Assembly: GCF_001463885.1 (NCBI RefSeq)
Contig: NZ_BBWQ01000023.1
Location: forward strand, 1-59,190
DNA from: Aureimonas altamirensis
GTDB taxonomy: Bacteria; Pseudomonadota; Alphaproteobacteria; Rhizobiales; Rhizobiaceae
DNA length: 59,190 nucleotides
Direction: 5' to 3'
Part shown: one piece after another, positions 22,405 through 31,054 of the stretch
How the letters are laid out: each line of letters opens with the position of its first letter
Numbering within the stretch: the stretch's first letter is position 1
Translations under genes and position numbers: made by a program
The notes under the pieces: generated by a model
The model's database searches: none
The model's input: only the letters and a program-made list of their open reading frames with translations
Told to the model about the DNA's origin: nothing

Positions 22405-22998
22405 ATGTCGCAAGCTGCCGGTGGGCTGAGTTCCCTCATCGAATCGCCACTGACGACCCTGATCCTCAATATCATCGGAGCGCTTGTCGGCGCAGCGCTC
22501 GTATCGCTTGCCGTCAAGACGCTGGCGCGCACCGTGTCGTCCTTCGCCTGGATCAAGGCGAACCGCGAGATATCCAAGGGTGCCGATCTTGCCGCGCGGC
22601 TGCGCGAGCGCGATCCGACGCGCATGCAGATCGCGCTGATCGTGCAGCAATTCTCGGTCTACATCGTCCTGTCGCTGTTCATGACCGGCGCGGCCATCGC
22701 CTGCCTCGCCTCGCATGGCAGCCGTTTCGATGCCTGGTTTCCCCTGTGCGTCGGGCTTATCGCGCTTCTGTTCCAGAAGACGCACGAAGATTACGCACGC
22801 AGTTCCGACCTTCTACAGATGAAGCATCCGGGCATCGCCCCGATCGAGGCGCGCGTCCATGTTTTCTATCTGGCCCTGACGCCCGAGCAGAAACACGAAA
22901 TGGACCATCGCCTCGGCGATCTGCGCGCAAGTTTCGCCAGCCTGCGCAATGGCGGCCCACACGGCGCCCCCGGCGCCCCCGGCGCTCAGCCGGCCTGA
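22405..22998 (+). CDS. Small membrane protein of unknown function
   Basis: 197 aa with predicted membrane helices at about residues 18-38, 87-108 and 112-127, followed by a soluble C-terminal region ending in GAPGAPGAQPA. That tail is encoded by a tandem 9-base repeat (GGCGCCCCC, 22963-22980). I do not recognise the family. It lies after the PotD-type operon with a 74-base gap and only a weak ribosome site, and its 3' end overlaps the convergent nadE by 13 bases. Confidence 0.7.
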   Translation: MSQAAGGLSSLIESPLTTLILNIIGALVGAALVSLAVKTLARTVSSFAWIKANREISKGADLAARLRERDPTRMQIALIVQQFSVYIVLSLFMTGAAIACLASHGSRFDAWFPLCVGLIALLFQKTHEDYARSSDLLQMKHPGIAPIEARVHVFYLALTPEQKHEMDHRLGDLRASFASLRNGGPHGAPGAPGAQPA

Positions 22999-25034
22999 TC
23001 GAGCGCCGCACGCAACTCGGCAATGAAGGCCGTTGCCTTTGCATCGGACGGGGCGCGCCAGTCCCCGCGCGGTGACAGCGCGCCGCTGGACGACACTTTC
23101 GGTCCGTTCGGCATCGCCGTCCGCTTGAACTGGCTGGTCTGGAAAAAGCGGAACAGGAAACTTTCGAGCCACCGGGCGATGGTCTGCAGATCGTAGGCGC
23201 GCCGCGCTTCGTCCGGGAAATTGGCGGGCCATCGGCCGGCCTGTGCATCGCCCCATGCCTCGAGCGCCAGGAACGCCACCTTGGACGGCGCCTGCCCGCC
23301 GCGCATGATGTGATACAGGAAGAAATCGTGCAGCGCGTAGGGGCCGATCCGGTCTTCCGTGCTCTGCATGCGCCCGGCCGCATCGGCCGGCACCAGTTCG
23401 GGCGAAATCTCGGTATCGAGAATGTCCGCCAGTACGGCATCGGCTTCCGCGTCGAACTGGCCGCTGGCGATGCACCAGCGGATCAGATGCTGGATCAACG
23501 TCTTGGGTACGCCGGGATTGACGGCGTAGTGGCTCATCTGGTCGCCGACGCCATAGGTGCTCCACCCGAGCGCGATTTCCGACAGGTCGCCGGTGCCGAT
23601 CACGAAGCCGCGGCGCTGGTTGGCGAGGCGGAACAGATAATCCGTCCGCAGGCCCGCCTGTACGTTCTCGAACGTCACGTCATAGGCCGGCTCGCCGGCA
23701 GCGAACGGGTGGTCCATGTCCGCCAGCATCTGCCGCGCCGCAGGGCGGATGTCGATTTCTTCGCCGTTCACGCCAAGCGCCCGCATCAGCCGCCACGCAT
23801 TGGCCTTGGTGGATTCGCCCGTTGCAAAACCCGGCATGGTGAAGCCCAGGATACGCTCGCGGGGGAGGCCCAGACGGTCGCAGGCCTTGGCCGCGACGAT
23901 CAGTGCATGGGTGGAATCCAGCCCACCCGAAACGCCGATCACCATGGTGTCGCCGGGCGTCGATTCGAAACGCCGGATCAGCCCGTGCACCTGGATATTG
24001 AAGGCCTCGTAGCAATCCTGGTCGAGCTGCTCCGGCCGGTTGGGAACGAAGGGAAAGCGGCGGATGGCCCGCTTGAGCGGCATTGGCCGCCCGTGCGGCG
24101 CGTGGGCAAATGCGACGCGCCGGAAGTCAAGCTCCGGATCTTCGGCTGCGCGGACTGCATCGTTGAACGTGCCGTTTCGCAGGCGTTCCTGGCGGATGCG
24201 GGCAAGATCGACATCGGCCAGCACGAGGCTCGCCTCCAGGGAGAACCGCTCCGATTCCGCCAGGAGCTCGCCCAGTTCATGCACCATGCCCTGCCCGTCC
24301 CAGGCCACATCGTTGGTGCTTTCGCCGGCGCCCGCCGCCGCATAGACATAGGCCGCCATGCAGCGCATGGACTGCGATGCCGCCAGAAGATGCCGCTCCG
24401 CGGACTTGCCCACCGTGATGTTGGAAGCGGACAGGTTGCAAAGAACGTTCGCACCGGCAAGCGCGCCGGCGGTGGAGGGCGGCGTCGGCGCCCAGTAATC
24501 CTCGCAGATTTCCACATGGAAGACGAAGTCGGCCAGATCGGTGGCGGCGAAGAGAAGGTCCGGCCCGAAGGGCACGTCCTGCCCGGCCAGCTCGACCGTC
24601 AGTCCGGCAAGGCCGATGCCGGGCGCAAACCAGCGCTTCTCGTAATACTCCCGGTAATTGGGGAGATAGGATTTCGGCACGACGCCCAGAATACGCCCGC
24701 GCGAGATCGCCACCGCGCAATTATAGAGGCGGCCCTTGCGACGCAGCGGTGCGCCCACCAGAAGCACGGGTGACAGGTCTCGTGTGCCCTCGACCACCGC
24801 GGCGACGGCGTCCTCGACGGCGTTCAGCAAGCCGTCCTGCATGTGCAGGTCGTCGATCGAATAGCCGGAAAGCCCGAGTTCGGGAAAGACGACGAGATCG
24901 GCGCCGTCATCGGCCGCCCTGCGGGCGAGCTGCAGGGTGGAACGGGCATTTTCCAGGGGATCGGCCAGGGCCACGCGCGGCGTCGCCGCCCCGACCCGCG
25001 CAAAGCCGTGTCGGTGGAATGCGCCGAAGGGCAT
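22986..25034 (-). CDS. nadE: Glutamine-dependent NAD+ synthetase
   Basis: 682 aa, the usual length of the two-domain glutamine-hydrolysing form. The N-terminal nitrilase-like glutaminase shows E52 (VFPELGLSG), a lysine in PKSYLPNYREYYEKRWF, and the nucleophile Cys near residue 177 (VEICEDYW). The C-terminal synthetase has the P-loop SGGLDST and the conserved STYGVGDQMSHYAVN. It amidates deamido-NAD to NAD+ in the cytoplasm. The start at 25034 gives the canonical short lead into RHGFARV; ATGs at 25079 and 25232 are in frame but would add atypical sequence. Confidence 0.93.
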   Translation of the reverse strand: MPFGAFHRHGFARVGAATPRVALADPLENARSTLQLARRAADDGADLVVFPELGLSGYSIDDLHMQDGLLNAVEDAVAAVVEGTRDLSPVLLVGAPLRRKGRLYNCAVAISRGRILGVVPKSYLPNYREYYEKRWFAPGIGLAGLTVELAGQDVPFGPDLLFAATDLADFVFHVEICEDYWAPTPPSTAGALAGANVLCNLSASNITVGKSAERHLLAASQSMRCMAAYVYAAAGAGESTNDVAWDGQGMVHELGELLAESERFSLEASLVLADVDLARIRQERLRNGTFNDAVRAAEDPELDFRRVAFAHAPHGRPMPLKRAIRRFPFVPNRPEQLDQDCYEAFNIQVHGLIRRFESTPGDTMVIGVSGGLDSTHALIVAAKACDRLGLPRERILGFTMPGFATGESTKANAWRLMRALGVNGEEIDIRPAARQMLADMDHPFAAGEPAYDVTFENVQAGLRTDYLFRLANQRRGFVIGTGDLSEIALGWSTYGVGDQMSHYAVNPGVPKTLIQHLIRWCIASGQFDAEADAVLADILDTEISPELVPADAAGRMQSTEDRIGPYALHDFFLYHIMRGGQAPSKVAFLALEAWGDAQAGRWPANFPDEARRAYDLQTIARWLESFLFRFFQTSQFKRTAMPNGPKVSSSGALSPRGDWRAPSDAKATAFIAELRAALDQAG

Positions 25035-25185
25035 GGTGCTGGACTGCGGCGACACGCGGGAACCTCGCTGTGCGGACATCTGGGCCCATGGTCTAAAGCA
25101 TCCATCCAGGCAGTGGAAGCGCCGGGCGCACTTGACCTCCCCCGCCGGTGCGACATGTCCGCAGTCTGACTTCGAGGGGAAAACG

Positions 25186-27750
25186 ATGGCAGCCACCCGT
25201 ACGAGCAAGACGACGACGTTCGCAGCCGCCATTGCCGGGCTTCTCGGCCTGGCTCTGGCTGTCGGCGGTATCTGGCTGATCGCAGTCGGCGGATCCTGGT
25301 ATTATCTGGTGCTCGCCATCGGCTTTCTCGTGACCGCATTCCTGCTGCACCGCCGCCAGCCGGCCGCGCTGGCCGTCTATGCCCTGATCGTGCTGGGCAC
25401 GCTTGCCTGGGCGCTGTGGGAGGTTGGCCTGGACTGGTGGCCCCTGGCGGCCCGGGGCGGGCTGATCGTGGTGCTCGGCTTCCTGCTGCTGCTTCCCGCA
25501 ATCACAAGGCGCCTCGGCCTGCAGACCCTGCCGCAGGCGTTGGACGGCGTACCCGGCCATGCCTCGGCGTTTCGCGGCAATGGGCTGGCGCTCAGCCTGT
25601 CGCTTGGCGTTGCACTGGTTGCGGCGCTCGCTTCCTGGTTCACCGACCGGCACAGCGTGGTCGGCGAAGTGGGCGGGGCGGTGGCGCAGGCCCCGGACGA
25701 CCTTGGCGTTCCGCCGGGCGAATGGCATTCCTATGGCCGCACCAAGCAGGGACAGCGCTATTCCCCGCTGACCGACATCACCCCGGAAAACGTCTCGGAC
25801 CTGGCGGTGGCCTGGCATTACAAGACAGGCGACATCAGCCAACCGGGCGACCCGGAGGAAACCACCTTCCAGGTAACGCCTTTGAAGATCGGTGAAAGGC
25901 TGTATCTCTGCACGCCGCATCAATCCGTCATCGCGCTGAACGCCACCACGGGTGACGAAATCTGGCGTTACGATCCGCAGATCCGCGGCGAGCTGGCGCT
26001 GCAGCATCTGACGTGCCGTGGCCTGTCCTATCAGCCGCCGTCCGGTACGCCGGCCGACGCGGCGGCCGCGCAGCCGGGACAGACGCCCCTGCCGACCGAG
26101 GCCGTTCAGACGCTTCACCCGCAGGGTGCGGCCGCGGAATCGGGCGCCGTGCGCGCGCCGGTCGACGGCGCGACGGCCGAGCGGCCCCTGCCGGACCTGC
26201 CGGTGGCGATAGACGGGCAAGCCCCCGCCTCGGCCTGCGATGCCAAGCTGTTCATGCCGACGGCGGATGGCCGGGTCATTGCCGTCAATCCCGAGGACGG
26301 CTCGGTCTGCTCCAACTTCGGCGGCGGCGACGGGCAGATCGACCTGTGGCGCAACATGCCGAACGTCAATCCGGGCTCCTATTACTCCACTTCGCCGGTC
26401 ATCGTGGCGGGTGACAGCATCATTGTCGGCGGCACCGTCCTCGACAACGTGTCGACGACGGAGCCTTCCGGCGTCATCCGCGCCTTCGACATCGCAAGCG
26501 GCGAGCTTCTCTGGAACTGGGACAGCGGCAACCCGGACGACACCGCGCCGCTGGCGCCGGGCCAGACCTATACGCCGAACTCGCCCAATAGCTGGTCGAT
26601 CTCCAGCCTCGACGAAGACCTCGGCCTCGTCTACGTGCCGCTGGGCAACCAGCCGCCAGACCAGTGGGGCGGCAATCGCAGCGAAACGGTAGAGCGATAC
26701 TCGTCCTCCGTCGTGGCGCTCGACGTCGCCACCGGCGCGGTACGCTGGGTGTTCCAGACCGTGCATCACGACCTGTGGGATTATGACGTTCCCTCGCAGC
26801 CGACCCTCGTGGACATCGCGGTGGACGGCGCCCTTGTGCCGGCCCTCGTGCAGCCCACCAAGCAGGGCGAGATCTTCGTGCTCGACCGGCGCACCGGCGA
26901 GCCGATCCTGCCGGTGACGGAGCGCCCGGCACCGCAGGGTGCCGCCGAGGGCGACTTCACCGCGCCGACGCAGCCGGTCTCGGCCATGTCCTTCGATCCG
27001 CCGCCGCTGACCGAAAAGGACATGTGGGGCGCAACGCCCTTCGACCAGCTCCTGTGCCGCATCGCCTTCCACAATCTGCGCTATGAAGGCCGCTTCACGC
27101 CGCCTTCCGAGCAGGGGACACTGGTCTATCCGGGCAATTTCGGCGTGTTCAACTGGGGCAGCGTCGCGGTGGATCCGGTGCGGCAGGTGGTCTTCGCGAC
27201 GCCCGCCTATCTGGCCTTCACCTCGCAACTGTTCCGCCGCCAGGACGATACGTCCCTGGTCGTCAACGCGCAGCCGCCTGCGGGTGCGCTGCCGGCGCTG
27301 AACGAGAATTTCGGCGGCCCCTTCGCGGTTCAGATGGGCCCGTTCCTGTCGCAGATCGGCATTCCCTGCCAGTCGCCTCCCTGGGGCTATGTCGCGGCGG
27401 CCGACCTGCGCACCGGCAAGGTGATCTGGCAGCACAAGAACGGCACGGTCCGCGATGTTTCGCCCGTTCCGCTGCCCCTGCGGCTGGGCGTGCCAAGCCT
27501 TGGCGGGCCGATGATAACGGCAGGCGGCGTCGCATTCCTGTCCGGCACGATCGACTATTATATCCGTGCCTACGACCTGACGACCGGTGCTGAAATCTGG
27601 AAGGACCGGCTGCCGGCCGGTGGCCAGGCAACGCCGATGACCTACACCGGGGCCGACGGACGCCAGTATCTTCTGGTCGTTGCCGGCGGCCACGGCTCGC
27701 TCGGCACCAAGCGGGGCGACGACGTGATCGCCTATGCCCTGCCCCAATAG
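25186..27750 (+). CDS. gcd: Membrane-bound PQQ-dependent glucose dehydrogenase
   Basis: 854 aa. Five N-terminal membrane helices (to about residue 155) anchor a periplasmic quinoprotein propeller beginning WHSYGRTKQGQRYSPLTDI. Propeller signatures such as LNATTGDEIWRYDP, NSWSISSLDEDLGLVYVPLGN and TVHHDLWDYDVPSQPTLVDI match the membrane glucose dehydrogenase group, which oxidises glucose to gluconolactone and passes electrons to ubiquinone. Quinate dehydrogenase is a close alternative. A Pro/Ala/Gln-rich stretch (about residues 279-345) looks like an insertion compared with typical members of about 800 aa. No PQQ biosynthesis genes are in the window. GAGGGGA precedes the ATG at 25186. Confidence 0.83.
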   Translation: MAATRTSKTTTFAAAIAGLLGLALAVGGIWLIAVGGSWYYLVLAIGFLVTAFLLHRRQPAALAVYALIVLGTLAWALWEVGLDWWPLAARGGLIVVLGFLLLLPAITRRLGLQTLPQALDGVPGHASAFRGNGLALSLSLGVALVAALASWFTDRHSVVGEVGGAVAQAPDDLGVPPGEWHSYGRTKQGQRYSPLTDITPENVSDLAVAWHYKTGDISQPGDPEETTFQVTPLKIGERLYLCTPHQSVIALNATTGDEIWRYDPQIRGELALQHLTCRGLSYQPPSGTPADAAAAQPGQTPLPTEAVQTLHPQGAAAESGAVRAPVDGATAERPLPDLPVAIDGQAPASACDAKLFMPTADGRVIAVNPEDGSVCSNFGGGDGQIDLWRNMPNVNPGSYYSTSPVIVAGDSIIVGGTVLDNVSTTEPSGVIRAFDIASGELLWNWDSGNPDDTAPLAPGQTYTPNSPNSWSISSLDEDLGLVYVPLGNQPPDQWGGNRSETVERYSSSVVALDVATGAVRWVFQTVHHDLWDYDVPSQPTLVDIAVDGALVPALVQPTKQGEIFVLDRRTGEPILPVTERPAPQGAAEGDFTAPTQPVSAMSFDPPPLTEKDMWGATPFDQLLCRIAFHNLRYEGRFTPPSEQGTLVYPGNFGVFNWGSVAVDPVRQVVFATPAYLAFTSQLFRRQDDTSLVVNAQPPAGALPALNENFGGPFAVQMGPFLSQIGIPCQSPPWGYVAAADLRTGKVIWQHKNGTVRDVSPVPLPLRLGVPSLGGPMITAGGVAFLSGTIDYYIRAYDLTTGAEIWKDRLPAGGQATPMTYTGADGRQYLLVVAGGHGSLGTKRGDDVIAYALPQ

Positions 27751-27756
27751 GGGCAG
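27739..27756. terminator. Hairpin between gcd and the convergent beta-barrel gene
   Basis: A perfect 7-bp stem CTGCCCC/GGGGCAG with loop AATA spans the gcd stop codon and lies 9 bases from the end of the convergent gene. No U run follows on either strand, so termination is uncertain. Confidence 0.4.
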
Positions 27757-27764
27757 GCGCCGCA

Positions 27765-29000
27765 TCAGAACGAATGGCCGATCCGGAAGCTGATCGTCTC
27801 GTCGCGTCCGTCATTGTTGAGGACGTTGCGGTATTCCAGCCCGGCCGACCAGTCGTCGCCGAATTCGGCCTTGATGCCGGGCGCGACGGTCAGTTGCTCG
27901 CGGCCGATGCCCGCCGACGAGAAATCCGGCAGGACCAGCCCTCCGCCGGCCATCGGAGAGACGCGGCTGGCGCCGGAAACCTCGTGCGTCAGCTCGGCCC
28001 GTGCCCCCGGCTTGAGGACGAGGTTGGATAGTTCGATCGTGTACTCGCCGCGCACCGCCAGGATGGCCAGCACGCTGTCCACCGTCTGCTCGCCCAAGGT
28101 CAGGTCGGTTTCGCCGATCCGCTGGTCCATCGGGTCGAACCGGGTGTGCGAGACTTCGAACCGCCCATAGGGCGACAGCAAAAACCCGTCATCGCGCAGC
28201 TCGTAGCCCGCCGATACGGACCCGAAGCCCTGTGCGGCAGCCCGCGAGCCATACTGCAGATCCTGCGGGTCCACGGCGTAGCGGGCATTGGCAAAGTCCA
28301 TCCACGAGCCGCCGGCAGCCACGTCGATGAAGGTAAAGGCGGTGGGATTGTAGCTGCCGTACAGGGCAGCGCCCAGGCCCTGCCCGCGGGCGCGCGTTCC
28401 GAACGAGCCCACCTCGCCGATCGCGCGGTCGAAGCTCAGGCCCATTCCCAGGCTTGCCTGTCTGGAGAGCTCGGCGTCGAAGCCCGAGGCGATCCCGACG
28501 CTGGTCCTGTCCAGATCGATCATGCCGTTGGTGCGTCGTCCGAAATCGACGGAGCCCGCCGACCACAGCGCATGTCCCTCGTCGGTAAAGCGGCGCCGCG
28601 CCTGCAGTTCATCGGGCCGGTCCGCGCGCCAGGGTGCGTCATCCACATGGTAGGCGGCCGGCAGCTCGGAATCGAGTTCGCGCCATTCCCGTTCGAGCGC
28701 GGTTTCGTCGGCCCGTCCATCCGACGTGCCGATGCGGATGGAGTATCCACTCGTCTGGCGGTCGGTGGCATCGCGCAGGACTTCCATCCGCTCATGCAGG
28801 CGGCGCGATTGAACACGCGCGAAACGGCGGCCGATATCCACCTGCGCCCCGACAAGTCCGGAGATTTCCTTCTGGTCGCTCGTCTCCTGCGCATGCGCGG
28901 GCACGGCCGGTGCCGCCATGAGGAAGCCCATGGACAGGATCGTTGCCAGAAACGGGCGCGTACGCGAGACGGCCCGCAAACGTACAGTCTGCGTTGGCAA
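27765..29000 (-). CDS. Outer-membrane beta-barrel protein with autotransporter-like barrel and no evident passenger
   Basis: 411 aa with a signal peptide (cleavage near AHAQ). The last 260 or so residues alternate aromatic and glycine-rich strands (SVGIASGFDAELS, LGAALYGSYNPTAFTFIDV, SVSAGYELRDDGFLLSPYGRFEVS) and end in a terminal Phe, as in autotransporter barrels and other BAM substrates. The 120-residue N-terminal segment is charged and has no passenger repeats. It may be a stand-alone barrel. The only in-frame start beyond an upstream stop is a TTG at 29000; a TTG 7 codons in would also give a complete signal peptide. Confidence 0.7.
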   Translation of the reverse strand: MPTQTVRLRAVSRTRPFLATILSMGFLMAAPAVPAHAQETSDQKEISGLVGAQVDIGRRFARVQSRRLHERMEVLRDATDRQTSGYSIRIGTSDGRADETALEREWRELDSELPAAYHVDDAPWRADRPDELQARRRFTDEGHALWSAGSVDFGRRTNGMIDLDRTSVGIASGFDAELSRQASLGMGLSFDRAIGEVGSFGTRARGQGLGAALYGSYNPTAFTFIDVAAGGSWMDFANARYAVDPQDLQYGSRAAAQGFGSVSAGYELRDDGFLLSPYGRFEVSHTRFDPMDQRIGETDLTLGEQTVDSVLAILAVRGEYTIELSNLVLKPGARAELTHEVSGASRVSPMAGGGLVLPDFSSAGIGREQLTVAPGIKAEFGDDWSAGLEYRNVLNNDGRDETISFRIGHSF

Positions 29001-29011
29001 AGCTCACATCA

Positions 29012-29030
29012 CTCATCAGTGGTTGATGAG
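29012..29030. repeat. Inverted repeat upstream of the beta-barrel gene
   Basis: CTCATCA and TGATGAG flank a 5-base spacer, just upstream of the 29000 start. It could be an operator or a leader hairpin. Confidence 0.35.
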
Positions 29031-29209
29031 CCGAACATGGCCACGCTTTTGCTGCAGCGCAAATCACAATGATCGAGAAGGGGCTTGCAGTCCTGTTGCG
29101 TTGCAAAAAGTCAACAAATCCGGCCACAGTCCGGACATCATACTTAAGAATGTCTTAAGGCTGCTGAATATCTGTGCGCCTGCCGCGCCTGTTGCATGCA
29201 GACAGGACA

Positions 29210-29230
29210 AGGGGCGGCAGTGCCGCCCCT
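29210..29230 (-). terminator. Strong hairpin downstream of opgG
   Basis: The perfect inverted repeat AGGGGCGGCA / TGCCGCCCCT begins 28 bases past the opgG stop codon. No clear U run follows. The rest of the 257-base gap to 29000 holds the repeat at 29012-29030, two CTTAAG boxes near 29152-29165 and nothing I can assign. Confidence 0.5.
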
Positions 29231-29257
29231 CCGCGATTTGTCGTCAATGCCCTTCGA

Positions 29258-30901
29258 TCAGCCGAGCGATACGAGATTGCGCCGGTCGAATTGGTAAAGC
29301 CACGTCTCCGTCAGCGGCTTGCCGTCCAGCGCCATGAACATGCGCAGCTCGGCAATCTTGTCGGGCTCGATCTCCAGGTCGAAGGTCGCACGCCAGACAT
29401 TGCCATTGGGCACCGGTTCGGCGAACGGCCGGATCACGGTGCCGCTGGAGGTGGTGACGTTGACATCCGGGAACACGCCGTAGGGTATCTGCGTCATGAC
29501 GGACGGACGGTCGAACTCGACCGCAAACTTGAAGACATTGTCCGGCCGGGGCTTGCCCGGCTCGCCGCCGCGGCCGATCCGCGTGGCGACCGTCTGGGCA
29601 ATGTTGTCGGCCGGGTGCGGCTCGTTGTCCTTCCAGAACAGGCGATAATGCAGCTTGTACTGCGACCCCTTCGTTGCCGGCGCGTCCGGAACCCAGAACG
29701 CCCCGACATTGTCGTGGATCTCGTCGTCGGTCGGGATCTCCAGAAGTTCGACGCGCCCGGCGCCCAGCGGCTCGACCGGCTCCACCCACAGGCTTGGACG
29801 TCGGTCGTACATGACGCCGTCCTGGTAATGGTCGAAGTTCCGGTCTCGCTGCAGAAGGCCGAAGCCGCGCGGATCGGTGTCGCTGAACGAGGAGATCGTC
29901 GTGAAGGGCGGATTGTTCAGCGGCCGCCAGAGGCGTTCGCCATCGCTCATCCACAAGGCGAGACCGTCGGAGTCGTGCACTTCCGGACGCCAGTCGTTGA
30001 GGCGCTCGCGTCCGTACTCGCCATACCAGAACATGGATGTCAGCGGCATCAGCCCGAGACGCTGGATGTCCTCGCGCAGGAAAAGCGCCGCCTCCACATC
30101 CATCTCGACGCCCTGCCGCCGATCCAGGCCGCGCGTCAGGTAGAAGCGGAAAGCGCCGGTGATGCTGGGCCCGTTGAGGAAGGCGCAGACCACGACGGGC
30201 TGCGCGGGATCCTGCGCCTCGTCGATATAGAACTCGGTGAAGTCGGGGAACTCTTCGTTCACGCCGGGGACGGCGGCATTGATGACCACGCCCCGGGCCG
30301 ACAGGCCATACTGGCCCGAGGCGCCGATGGCGCGGAAGTAGGAGGCGCCCAGAAAGGCGACCCAATCCTGCGTGCGCCAATCTTCGGCGCCGTTCCACTC
30401 CTGCAGGCGGAAGCCGGCGAAGCCGGAATCGGCGGGCAGGTCGTGCGCCGGCGAATCGGCGGGCATCTCGAACAGATCTGGCGAGTACTTGAACTCCCGC
30501 GCCTGGCCGTTGACCACGACGTGCATGGCCACCGCCTTGCCGAAGAACTGGCCGAGGTGGAAGAAGGTGGCCGGATAGGCCCCGTCATTGCCGGCGAAGG
30601 GCGAGTCCGACGTCTTGAACTTCAGCTTGCCATGCTGCTCGTAGTCGATCTTCTGCACGATTTCCGGATCGGGCCGGTACGGCGGCACATAAGGCTTGGT
30701 CGCGGAATCGCGCGCTCGTTCCACGAGTTTCTCATAGGAGAACTCGAAAGGCTCTCCCATGACGGCCGCCGCGGCTGCGGGGCGCAAAGCACCGGGCGCT
30801 GCCGCCAGGGCAGCGAGTGCGGCGGAAGAATAAAGGAAATTCCGTCGGTTCAGCTTTGCCATCGGTTCCATCGGTTGGTTGCGTGTGCGGACACTTCTCA
30901 T
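29258..30901 (-). CDS. opgG: Periplasmic glucan biosynthesis protein OpgG/MdoG
   Basis: 547 aa with a twin-arginine-like signal (LNRRNFLYSSAALAALAAAP, cleavage after AAAA). The mature protein has the MdoG beta-sandwich: EFSYEKLVERARDSA at the start, YPATFFHLGQFF, then the C-terminal Ig-like domain with KLHYRLFWKDNEPHP. It acts in the periplasm on osmoregulated periplasmic glucan backbones and is needed for their synthesis. Three ATGs (30901, 30871, 30862) could start the protein; none has a strong ribosome site. It is divergent from opgC, with a 153-base gap. The glucosyltransferase OpgH is not in the window. Confidence 0.9.
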   Translation of the reverse strand: MRSVRTRNQPMEPMAKLNRRNFLYSSAALAALAAAPGALRPAAAAAVMGEPFEFSYEKLVERARDSATKPYVPPYRPDPEIVQKIDYEQHGKLKFKTSDSPFAGNDGAYPATFFHLGQFFGKAVAMHVVVNGQAREFKYSPDLFEMPADSPAHDLPADSGFAGFRLQEWNGAEDWRTQDWVAFLGASYFRAIGASGQYGLSARGVVINAAVPGVNEEFPDFTEFYIDEAQDPAQPVVVCAFLNGPSITGAFRFYLTRGLDRRQGVEMDVEAALFLREDIQRLGLMPLTSMFWYGEYGRERLNDWRPEVHDSDGLALWMSDGERLWRPLNNPPFTTISSFSDTDPRGFGLLQRDRNFDHYQDGVMYDRRPSLWVEPVEPLGAGRVELLEIPTDDEIHDNVGAFWVPDAPATKGSQYKLHYRLFWKDNEPHPADNIAQTVATRIGRGGEPGKPRPDNVFKFAVEFDRPSVMTQIPYGVFPDVNVTTSSGTVIRPFAEPVPNGNVWRATFDLEIEPDKIAELRMFMALDGKPLTETWLYQFDRRNLVSLG

Positions 30902-31054
30902 GCGACGTTACGCCGCCATCCGGCAAGTCAGGAAGCGGCCAATCAGGGCACGATGATGGCCGACATCCCTCGAATTTCAAGTTGGAAGCCCTAATTCCGG
31001 CACCTGGCCGCGCTTGGATGCGCAACCCTGGATTGAAATTTGCTTGGAAGAGAC

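Noticed and set aside
25093-27765. An 890-codon open frame antisense to glucose dehydrogenase
   Set aside because: Low-complexity, Arg-rich translation with no recognisable motif; the plus-strand frame has clear quinoprotein features.
29174-30994. A 606-codon plus-strand frame across opgG
   Set aside because: Antisense shadow of opgG; no ribosome site and no domain.
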